64,000 nt of DNA from positions 12,377,928 to 12,441,927 of the forward strand of contig JBCFYV010000001.1 in NCBI GenBank assembly GCA_039000515.1, in the 5' to 3' direction. The stretch's first letter is position 1. Every line of letters begins with the position of its first letter. The notes under the pieces were generated by a model, which was given only the letters and a program-made list of their open reading frames with translations, ran no database searches and was not told the DNA's origin. The stretch is from Timema cristinae (taxonomy: Eukaryota; Arthropoda; Insecta; Phasmatodea; Timematidae). The position numbers were made by a program, and so were the translations under genes. Below are positions 48,681 through 58,318 of this stretch, one piece after another.

Positions 48681-50894
48681 GTATTAATCCTCACTATTGC
48701 CCACGCTTAGCGTAATATTGGACAAATTATATAAAATAAATATCTTTAATATAAGAGTGAAATAGTTTTAATGATTTTTTACTTAGGGTCTATCATTTTA
48801 TATATAAGTAGTTTTGCTTTTGTAATAATATGATTTCAAAACATTTTTTAAATTTATGGTGGTTATAACATATTGAATGTTTAAAAACTCTTCGGATTTA
48901 TATCGACTCTCATTTAAATGCCATTAATGTTTTATAAAAATGTAATTAATTTAACAGATTATTTGAAAATTGCAATTTACAAAGGTTATCTTACTCTCTT
49001 ACTCACAAACAGTTTTCATTATCAACGTGAACATGGTTTTAGTTGCAGTTCCCCCCTCCCCCCTTCTCATCTTACTATCCTTTAGAGCTTACCTGCATAT
49101 TTACATTGGCTGTCCACACCTTATTCTTTGGTCATTTCCATATTTTCTAATTTGCAGCTCAGTGGTTCATGTTCTGTCATTTTACTGAGCGATTTTAAAA
49201 AGTAAGAAAGTTCTACAATTCTTCTGCCAGCTATTCCAAATTTTATATTCTGGTTATGTTGATGTTCTGGGGTAAGGTTTTCTAATATTAATTTGTATTC
49301 ATTAAGATTATATTGATTGTTGCCACTAGTTTCTTGCTGTACACAAACTGTTTGCTCTACTTCTACGGATATTATCTTTTGAGCTTCTCAATACTTTTTA
49401 AAATTCAAACCCCTCTGTTTGTTTGTTTTTGTGATCAGAAGGATGCTTTCTCCCATTCTTTTTCACAATTTTGAAAAAAATCCGCAACAAATTATTTAGT
49501 ACTACTAATATTACATGTCCAACCAATACAGCACTAGCACCTGACGAAATTTGTGTCGGTGATAGCTTGTTAGATACTTTTCAGGTAAAAGATTATTGAA
49601 AGATAACCGAGCCCTCCCCCTTCACCCTTCTGTATCCAACCAAGCGTACTTAATGGGGTTTTGACAAGAAAAGAATGGAAGTAAAGTGACCTATCTCCAA
49701 TGTAATATTAACTCGAATAGGCATGCAAATTGTTTTTTTGGGTTTATTCAGTTTTTTCATATATAAACACCCAATTGTAATCGTGCTGTTGCAAGCGTAA
49801 ACTCGTTGCGATTATGAATGCCTAGTTAAAAAATTAAGTTTCCTTCTCAATTAATAGTTTGAAGCTCAAACACATTTATTAATTTATATATAATTTTTTA
49901 TCTAATTATTCAATGGTTTTATTAAATTTTGGGTCTGGCATTATTGTTTGGCATATTGATACCTTAGATTTGACACAATAAATATTTTATTATCATTCAT
50001 GATAGTTGAGATATCATCGGAATAAGAATAACCTTTGGGTAAATGGGTGAAATGCTGGTTGCGGGTAGCCCCTTCAATTGTAAAGCTCCTTCTTAAGGAC
50101 GTTGTCTCCCTGTGATTTATCAGGGAAATGAATTTACATTTATTCAGCGAAATTTGAATACATAACATTGAAACAAAAACCTTGAATTTTTAAATAATTC
50201 TAAAAATTGTCTTATGGTGTCACAAATTTATTATTTTTATCTTGAAGTAGTTATTTTGTAAACATATTTCTTATAAATCCTCTACAACTTAGGCTATTTG
50301 GCATGCTCCCAAAAATGGCTTGTAGGAATCCTTCTGCCAGGATGTAGATTGAATAAGCCTGTTGTAGCAGATGTTTATATATATAATAGGAAGCAAGAAA
50401 ATGTAATTTTAAAAATCAAGCAAATTTTTTCAAGTTGTAAATAGTATAGTAGTGTGTGTGTATAAACTCGTCAGAGGAAGAGGGGAAGTGTTATCAGTAG
50501 ATAAACAAGAGACCTCTCATGCCGGATTCACACATGAAGCTACATTATGCAATGCTATGCTATTCTTTGCTGCGCTATATTATGTTTTAAGATCACTAGC
50601 CAAGTATTTAAATGAACATATTCAAATATCATGCTGTGCTATGCTATGCTATGCTATGCGACTGAAATCGTGGATCGGGTGATATTTACATTTCACTCGT
50701 GCTATGTTTTGTTCTACTCATGCGCACAACGGACAGCTACCCACCTCTTTCTGACTAATCACACATAATCAGTGTGACCTTGAAATGTATGCTTGAGTTT
50801 CTTTTAGTATTTTTGTGTTGTTGGATTATCGTTCCAAAAAATGGCTGAACTCCCTGAAAGTTGACCACTTTTGGCAAATATCATATATCCAGAA
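48681..50894. other. AT-rich intron sequence
   Basis: No supported gene. A short block of repeated ATGCT/TGCTA units is present at about 50,560-50,660 and looks like a microsatellite-prone end of an unclassified element. Confidence 0.5.
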
Positions 50895-51683
50895 TAGTCT
50901 TGCCAACCCTCCTGAATTGGGCGAGAATCTCCCGGAATCATGACTACTCTCCCGTCTCCCTAGAATCCCTATCCGGGAGTTAGATATCTTCCTGATTTCA
51001 CAAAAAATACCAAAAACCATTTTGGAACGTTTCCTTCAGTGTTTGGATAAGTGGTACAATTTTGAAGGCTTTAGTTTAAAAAACGTGACTGTTTTGTTTA
51101 AAAAAAAACCCTATTGGATGGGATAATCTTCAGAAACTTACTGAAACACTTCACCTAGAAGTTGAGGACCATGAGCAACTGTACATCCTTAGAGAAGTTC
51201 AGAATACTCTCACTGCCATTGAATGAGTGGACATGGGGTGGGTTGCTTTCTTTTAAACACCTTGTAGGGTTGGACTGTGGCAACAAGTTAAGACAATCTT
51301 GTTTCGTTCGCGTTGACAATCCCAGTTTCAAATGCTAATAGTGAACGCACATTAAGCCAAAGAAAGCGGGAAGCTCAGCCATGAACTTTTGAACGCTGAA
51401 CTCCAAGTCTGCCATAACTACCAGCTATCATATTTTGAATTCCACAAGTTTATTTTGTTTAGAAAAAAAATGGCATCTGCTTGTAGGGTTCAAAAATTTA
51501 AATTTAAAAAGTAAAGTTTGATATAAAAATATTCTTTTGATAAGCTCGTATGTTGCAACCTATATTAGTTTTGTTTCAGTTGATAGTTAAAATAAAGTTC
51601 TAGTTGCATTATAAGATTGTTCACTCTTTTGAACCCGTATTTTTTATCTCCCGAAATTGCATGTTATAGAGTTGGCAAGCCTA
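50895..51683 (+). mobile_element. hAT-like DNA transposon relic
   Basis: Imperfect terminal inverted repeats: TAGTCTTGCCAACCC at 50,895-50,909 and the inverse of TAGGCTTGCCAACTC at 51,669-51,683 (13 of 15 match). About 360 bp before the right end the plus strand encodes IPVSNANSERTLS (51,319-51,357), which resembles the C-terminal dimerisation motif of hAT transposases. The remaining coding sequence is lost. No clear 8-bp target-site duplication was found. Classification rests on this motif and the terminal repeats. Confidence 0.6.
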
Positions 51684-52623
51684 ACCCCACATCCATTTAG
51701 TTTCTTCGCCATCTATCATTGCTGCTTCAAGCAACAACCCTCCCTCCTCCTCATTATAACTTTCAGAATAATCTAAACACTTTTGATTATCACTGATACA
51801 CTTTAAATTACAAAAGGCAATGTTGTCTCTAAAACCACTTAATACTCTATTAAACCTTTGGAAGTATAGTGTTGTGCAGCTCACTGTGTGAAACACAAGG
51901 AAAAAAAATGTCGCGTAGCATAGCTTTATGTGTAAATCCAGCATCAAGATGAATTGCTCATTTTCTTACCTATCTTCATATTTCGTACATTTGTGTCCGA
52001 GTATGATATCGCTTAGAGTGCTTGGGTGCGTCAAACTAAGATGCAGCCTATTTCGCGAAATAGCTTTTAAGTCTCCAGGCAGGCAGCATCGTTAACATAC
52101 ATTCATAAATACCCCTGAAGCTTAAGTATCGGTGTAAGATGAAGTGTTTATTGTTTTATTATTAGCAATTTTAATCCGATGGCCATTTAACTACATTATC
52201 CATTGCTAAGCCGCTATTCATTCTACTTAAAATATCCATTTCTACTTTCTAATAACATGAGCAAAAATGGTCCTCCACCCGCTACTTGTGTAAACAGGGG
52301 CGTGACGTCACGCTGCAGGGTGGTTTGGAAGGGTTTAATGTTGGGAAAAGCTTGAGAGTTTGGAACTTGGTGTAGAGTCGAGGTCTTGTGAGTTGGGGAG
52401 TCCTAGAAATTATTACTATGTAACACAGTAATTTTGATCATGAAATTTCATTACCGCAGACTTTTACAGACAAAATTTAGATTTCCCAACTGTCGTTCCG
52501 TAACTCTTCTGAAGTTCCCAACTTCATAACCCACCAAACATTGAAAGGAGATACTTTCTGTATTAGATTAGGTAGAGAGCTTAGTTAATCAAGTTGGCTA
52601 GTAGCGCTGTTGTCACTGATCTT
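51684..52623. other. Intron sequence, no gene seen
   Basis: An 88-codon minus-strand frame (51,681-51,947) has no recognisable content. No repeat structure seen. Confidence 0.5.
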
Positions 52624-52634
52624 ACAGTTTAAGG

Positions 52635-52722
52635 TTACTACTATTACTACTACTACTACTACTACTAATACTACTACTAATACTACTACTAATACTATTC
52701 TACTACTACCACTACTACTAGA
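52635..52722. repeat. (TAC)n microsatellite
   Basis: TAC/ACT trinucleotide tract of about 85 bp with occasional AATAC interruptions. Confidence 0.95.
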
Positions 52723-52875
52723 TAATAGTAGCATTAAGAAAGTTAAGTAATGTTTTAAGTCGATCACTTGATAAAGCCTCGAGCTCTTACGAGCAAAAAC
52801 TTGTCAGTTTTACTAAACGCACTGAGGGGTGAGGGTGGTATGCAAGTACTTGACTAAGTAAATGCTTAGAGGGCA

Positions 52876-52936
52876 CCAGTGTGAGTTGGCTTTTTCACCA
52901 CAGTTAGCCTATGGTGAAAAAGCCAATCCACACTGG
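52876..52936. repeat. Long imperfect hairpin
   Basis: A left arm CCAGTGTGAGTTGGCTTTTT followed by CACCA pairs with a right arm ending GGTG-AAAAAGCCAATCCACACTGG. The arms are about 25 bp with two mismatches and a loop of about 11 bases (CAGTTAGCCTA). It lies alone in AT-rich intron. It may be a miRNA-like precursor, a small MITE or a structural element; nothing in the sequence decides. Confidence 0.85.
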
Positions 52937-53065
52937 GGGGGAGATATTGTGCTCGGGACCATACTATCAGTCCACTAAGCAGTCACTATATGTTCTTTCA
53001 TACTTCCGGAAATGTCAACGCAAATAACGCTTGTAGCTATAAAAATCTATCATTTACAAATAACC

Positions 53066-53306
53066 TCTGTGGTCTAAGGTGTCAGTCACTCTAGACTAAG
53101 ACTGCCGATGACTGGGAGATTGAGATGCAATTCTCGGTCAGGTGTATTAAGGGTGGTTTTTTACAAAATGGTTTACCACTCTCCTTCCACACAGATACGT
53201 TTACACTTCCTATAAATATAATCTCTATAATCCCTAAAACTATTAGCGTAATTAGTACATAAGTGTTTAGCCCGAACGAGTAGCAAGACACGTAGCTAAA
53301 AAAAAA
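53066..53306 (+). mobile_element. SINE family B, nearly full length
   Basis: Box-A-like GTGGTCTAAGGTGTCAGTC, CCGATGACTGGGAGATTGAG, box-B-like ATGCAATTCTCGGTCAGG, then TGTATTAAGGGTGGTTTTT, ATGGTTTACCACTCTCC, ATTAGCGTAATTAGTACATA and the tail AGCCCGAACGAGTAGCAAGA, ending in poly(A). It shows the whole family B layout in one copy. Confidence 0.85.
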
Positions 53307-53459
53307 GACCCAATTAATGCCTCAAATCTTATAACTTTCTAAGTAAATAATTCCCTGGCACCCCTGTTTTTGGGATATTCCATACTACCATAGTGATATC
53401 TCATGGCGTTCTCATTACTCAATGGAACTTTGAATTAAAATGTAATCAAAACTATCACC

Positions 53460-54440
53460 CTGGTCTCCACTACTCTAGTTTGTATGTTACACCCCGTTGT
53501 CCCAGTTCACCCCTGGTCTCCAGTTCTCTAGTTTGTATGTTACACCCCGTTGTCCCAGTCCACCCCTGGTCTCCAGTTCTCTAGTTTGTATGTTACACCC
53601 CGTTGTCCCAGTCCACCCCTGGTCTCCAGTACTCTAGTTTGTATGTTACACCCCGTTGTCCCAGTCCACCCCTGGTCTCCAGTACTCTAGTTTGTATGTT
53701 ACACCCCGTTGTCCCAGTCCACCCCTGGTCTCCAGTTCTCTAGTTTGTATGTTACACCCCGTTGTCCCAGTCCACCCCTGGTCTCCAGTTCTCTAGTTTG
53801 TATGTTACACCCCGTTGTCCCAGTCCACCCCTGGTCTCCAGTACTCTAGTTTGTATGTTACACCCCGTTGTCCCAGTCCACCCCTGGTCTCCAGTACTCT
53901 AGTTTGTATGTTACACCCCGTTGTCCCAGTCCACCCCTGGTCTCCAGTTCTCTAGTTTGTATGTTACACCCCGTTGTCCCAGTCCACCCCTGGTCTCCAG
54001 TTCTCTAGTTTGTATGTTACACCCCGTTGTCCCAGTTCACCCCTGGTCTCCAGTTCTCTAGTTTGTATGTTACACCCCGTTGTCCCAGTCCACCCCTGGT
54101 CTCCAGTACTCTAGTTTGTATGTTACACCCCGTTGTCCCAGTTCACCCCTGGTCTCCAGTTCTCTAGTTTGTATGTTACACCCCGTTGTCCCAGTCCACC
54201 CCTGGTCTCCACTACTCTAGTTTGTATGTATACACCCCATTGTCCCAGTCCACCCCTGGTCTCCAGTTCTCTAGTTTGTATGTTACACCCCGTTGTCCCA
54301 GTCCACCCCTGGTCTCCAGTTCTCTAGTTTGTATGTTACACCCCGTTGTCCCAGTCCACCCCTGGTCTCCAGTTCTCTAGTTTGTATGTTACACCCCGTT
54401 GTCCCAGTCCACCCCTGGTCTCCAGTTCTCTAGTTTGTAT
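53460..54440 (+). repeat. 53-bp minisatellite, about 18 copies
   Basis: Unit CCTGGTCTCCAGTTCTCTAG-TTTGTATGTTACACCCCGTT-GTCCCAGTCCACC, period exactly 53 bp. Copies are nearly identical; most differences are AGTTCTC against AGTACTC or ACTACTC, and CAGTTCACC against CAGTCCACC. High identity points to recent expansion. Open frames through it are repeat artefacts. Confidence 0.97.
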
Positions 54441-54764
54441 GGATATTGAGGACTCGATCTGTCCTTTATTCAGTTATGCAAGTCTCTCTCGGATTCCTGC
54501 TGTTTGCTAAATGATCTCCACTACTCTCCTCATGTTGACGAGATAAACCTGGCAGCTATTTATTGATGTTGGCCCAACTGCCTCCATTTCTTGTATTCAT
54601 GTCTGGAGCCCTGCCTGCTTCTAAGAAGTGGTATGGTTTTTAAAGTGGTATTTAACACCTGTTGGGAAGAGATTAAGAATGTTGTGGATCTTGGAGGTTT
54701 TCCAAGATAGGTCCACTCTGTCTCTTGAAGATATTGACAAGAGCAGATTACTGACTGGTTCTTA

Positions 54765-56095
54765 CTCTGCTTGTGGGACAGTATAGTTGTGGGCAGAACA
54801 TTGTAACCTCTGCTTGTAGGACAGTATAGTTGTGGGCAGAACATTGTAGCCTCTACTTGTAGGACAGTATTGTTGTGGGCAGAACATTGTAGCCTCTGCT
54901 TGTAGGACAATATTGTTGTGGGCAGAACATTGTAACCTCTGCTTGTGGGACAGTATAGTTGTGTGCAGAACATTGTAACCTCTGCTTGTAGGACAGTATA
55001 GTTGTGTGCAGAACATTGTAACCGTTGCTTGTAGGACAGTATAGTTGTGGGCAGAACATTGTAACCTCTGCTTGTAGGACAGTATAGTTGTGGGCAGAAC
55101 ATTGTAACCGCTTCTTGTAGGACAGTATAGTTGTGGGCAGAACATTGTAACCGTTGCTTGTAGGACAGTATAGTTGTGGCAGAACATTGTAACCGTTGCT
55201 TGTAGGACAGTATAGTTGTGGCAGAACATTGTAACCTCTGCTTGTAGGACAGTATAGTTGTGGGCAGAACATTGTAACCTCTGCTTGTAGTACAGTATAG
55301 TTGTGGGCAGAACATTGTAACCTCTGCTTGTAGGACAGTATAGTTGTGGGCAGAACATTGTAGCCTCTACTTGTAGGACAGTATTGTTGTGGGCAGAACA
55401 TTGTAGCCTCTGCTTGTAGGACAATATTGTTGTGGGCAGAACATTGTAACCTCTGCTTGTGGGACAGTATAGTTGTGTGCAGAACATTGTAACCTCTGCT
55501 TGTAGGACAGTATAGTTGTGTGCAGAACATTGTAACCGTTGCTTGTAGGACAGTATAGTTGTGGGCAGAACATTGTAACCTCTGCTTGTAGGACAGTATA
55601 GTTGTGGGCAGAACATTGTAACCGCTTCTTGTAGGACAGTATAGTTGTGGGCAGAACATTGTAACCGTTGCTTGTAGGACAGTATAGTTGTGGGCAGAAC
55701 ATTGTAACCGTTGCTTGTAGGACAGTATAGTTGTGGGCAGAACATTGTAACCTCTGCTTGTAGGGCAGTATAGTTGTGGGCAGAACATTGTAACCTCTGC
55801 TTGTAGTACAGTATAGTTGTGGGCAGAACATTGTAACCTCTGCTTGTAGGACAGTATAGTTGTGGCAGAACATTGTAGCCTCTACTTGTAGGACAGTATT
55901 GTTGTGGGCAGAACATTGTAGCCTCTGCTTGTAGGACAATATTGTTGTGGGCAGAACATTGTAACCTCTGCTTGTAGGACAGTATAGTTGTGGACAGAAA
56001 ATTGTAACCTCTGCTTGTAGGACAGTATTGTTGTGGGCAGAACATTGTAACCTCTGCTTGTAGGACAGTATTGTTGTGGGCGGAACATTGTCTGA
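54765..56095. repeat. 43-bp minisatellite, about 31 copies
   Basis: Unit TTGTAGGACAGTATAGTTGT-GGGCAGAACATTGTAACCTC-TGC, period 43 bp, with 42-bp variants lacking one G. A higher-order block is visible: the pair of variants with CTCTACTTGTAGG then GACAATATTG recurs at about 54,851, 55,375 and 55,880, roughly every 12 units. Minus-strand open frames of 250-430 codons arise from the repeat. Confidence 0.97.
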
Positions 56096-56149
56096 TACAT
56101 CACGGATCTGTGTTGACACTAGATTCTGCTCATGTGTTTCAAAGCGTTA

Positions 56150-56370
56150 CAGTAGCCCCACGGCTTTTTTGGTTCTGACTGACAGCTCACAGCTGACTTC
56201 TAACAGTCAACTTTTAGGTATATACCTACATTTTGTCTGTCAGAAGTGACAGCTGATAAACACATGTTTTTGCAGGTCACATAGTTCGTCATAGAGATAC
56301 ATAATTTGGTCTGGTAACTTTTCAAAGCCCTCAGCTGTCAGTCAGCACCAAATAAGCCATGGGGCTACTC
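56150..56370. mobile_element. 221-bp MITE with TA target site
   Basis: Terminal inverted repeats of about 37 bp, beginning CAGTAGCCCCACGGCTTTTT at the left and GAGTAGCCCCATGGCTTATT on the opposite strand at the right, both continuing TTTGGTKCTGACTGACAGCT, with few mismatches. TA dinucleotides flank the element at 56,148-56,149 and 56,371-56,372, as for Tc1/mariner-type insertions. The interior has further self-complementary segments (CTGACTTCTAACAG with CTGTCAGAAGTGACAG) and no coding capacity. Confidence 0.85.
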
Positions 56371-56963
56371 TAGCCATTTTCGGAATATACTGAATTGCTG
56401 TCGGGTGTTATATCGGTGCTTGAACCCCGTATAAGAGAAACGATTTTTTTCCCCACGCATATGCGGGAATATTTCCTTTCAATTCTACCTCCTCCCTACT
56501 CCCCTCAATATTAATATGATGGCAGGTATCATGGTCGGGTGGTAAGACACAGAACCCGCTCCTCACCCCCCTTGATATTCCTGATGTGTTTGTAAACTCC
56601 GCCGCTAAATCAAGTATAATTGTTCCTCCCTCCGTCTAATGAGATGTCGTCAGTCGGTGTAATTATGTTAAGTGCCTTTGCTCGCATCCACCCACGGGTC
56701 TCTCGTCGAGAATATTTAATTGCCCTTTTATTAGTTTCTTGGAAGGCGGAACATGCCCCGCCCCGTTTGGGCTCCTTCTTTAGTCTCAAGAGTCCTTATG
56801 AATATTTTAATCAAGTTTCTCTTTCTCTAAGTTCTCTCTCTATATATATTAATGTGTTATTTCTCTCTGCCTCTCATTTCCCCGCCAGATTCAAGACAAA
56901 ATCATCATTCTGACCATTCTCTCTACTGTGAATAATGAATGGATGAATGAATGAATGAATGAA

Positions 56964-57161
56964 TGACGAGGAGATCGAGGTTCGAATCTCGGTTGGGTGT
57001 ACTGAGGGTGGTTATCATAAAATGTTTTTTTCCACTCTTCCTTCATGCAAATGCGGTTACACGCCCTCTAAATATAACCTTCCTAGTCCTTAAAACCATT
57101 ATCGTAATTAGTACATAAGCGTATAACCCGAACGGAAGTAAGACGGGTGATAAAAAAAAAT
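56964..57161 (+). mobile_element. SINE family B
   Basis: Starts in the head at GACGAGGAGATCGAGGTTCG (box B GGTTCGAATCTCGG), then TTGGGTGTACTGAGGGTGG, TTCATGCAAATGCGGTTACA, ATTATCGTAATTAGTACATA and the tail GCGTATAACCCGAACGGAAG, ending in poly(A). It follows a short (GAAT)n tract. Confidence 0.85.
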
Positions 57162-57324
57162 AGAGTAGGAGCAGAAGAATGTGGCTACATCGACATGTTA
57201 GTTCTGTCCCTCCTCCATCTACAACGCGCACCAGTGAGCGCCATGTTAACTTTTGATTATTTACAGGTTTAAAAAAACACGTGACCGTGGCGAGTCTAGA
57301 GGTGAGAATAGTTTTTTTTTATAT

Positions 57325-57573
57325 CCACCGCGTCTTACTACCCGTTTGGCTTAAACGCATACATTAATTACGCTAGTGAGATAAGGATGACTGAGGTACA
57401 GTTACAGATTAAATTTACCCGCATTTGCAAGGAAGGAGCGTAGAAAACCAATTGGGGGAGAAAAAAACACCTCGGTACACTCGACCTAGATTTGAACCTC
57501 AATCTTATCACCAGCAATCCAGTTAGTCCAACATGAAATTGACGCATTAGACCACTTGACCACCGATTTGGAT
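57325..57573 (-). mobile_element. SINE family B, opposite orientation
   Basis: Tail first on the plus strand (CACCGCGTCTTACTACCCGT), then CATACATTAATTACGCTAGTG, CCCGCATTTGCAAGGAAGG, GTAGAAAACCAATTGGGG, ACTCGACCTAGATTTGAACC and a head with CATTAGACCACTTGACCACC. It lies only about 165 bp from the previous copy in inverted orientation, so transcripts through the region could pair over part of their length. Confidence 0.85.
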
Positions 57574-57672
57574 GGGAGCAGATGTTGTGAATACATCCAC
57601 AAAAAGAGGGAACATTAAACTGCCATAATTTTATTACTTCTCAAATAAATTTCACAAATTAATATTCTAGTT

Positions 57673-57828
57673 ACATCTTGTGAATGTGGGGAATGCCAGG
57701 CCTCCACCGTGGTTCGGATTCCACGTTAAACTGTAGGTCCTTTTTTCATCTCACAATCACCCCTACCATTACACATTAGCGTAAGTGCGTATAACCCTAA
57801 TGGGTAGTAAGACGCGGTGCTAATAATA

Positions 57829-57867
<39 letters not shown>

Positions 57868-57869
57868 TA
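57673..57869 (+). mobile_element. SINE family A, 5'-truncated
   Basis: It starts in the body before TTGTGAATGTGGGGAATGCC, continues with CCACCGTGGTTCGGATTCC, and ends with the shared tail and about 14 TAA/AAT units. A short target-site duplication TCTAGTT is at 57,666-57,672 and 57,870-57,876. Confidence 0.88.
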
Positions 57870-58212
57870 TCTAGTTGTAAAAATCTCCCTCTGGAGCTCA
57901 CAAGATAGTCCATTTTTTTTTTTTTTTTTTTGTTATTCTTTAAACTCTTTTGCATAAACTTTTTATTTTTATTTTACTGAAGTGCAATAAAAAGCCAGTC
58001 TACGCGGGTCACTATTATCAATAACGCAGATAAATGGCAGCTCAACTGATCCGTGTGGATGTTATTCAGTCACTGATCTATGGCGACTTAAAAGAAACTA
58101 GATTGGGTATTGTAAACTCGTAGAGTAAAGATGTTACCCTGCCTTTTATCTGAATCAATACGACTCCAAGTTGAAAGTAAGTAGAGAGGCGCATGTGCCA
58201 ACGCTAGCCCAA

Positions 58213-58318
58213 TAGATGGCGCCACTGTGCAGAATAGTGTTTTAGTTCCATTATTCTCATCTAGATGGCAGCGAAAGCAAGCGCTCTTGGGGTATTAATG
58301 CCACCAAATAGATGGCGC
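58213..58318 (+). promoter_or_regulatory. Cluster of three CTCF-like motifs
   Basis: TAGATGGCGCC at 58,213-58,223, CTAGATGGCAGC at 58,261-58,272 and TAGATGGCGC at 58,309-58,318, all on the plus strand and about 48 bp apart. AG(G/A)TGGCGC is the core of the Drosophila CTCF binding motif. The even spacing might instead reflect an old tandem repeat or a transposon carrying the motif. Function not shown by sequence alone. Confidence 0.4.

Noticed and set aside
53393..54380. Open frames in the 53-bp array
   Set aside because: Repeat-derived, overlapping, no other support.
54560..56119. 250-427-codon minus-strand open frames
   Set aside because: They result from the 43-bp minisatellite; overlapping frames all give echoes of the same unit.
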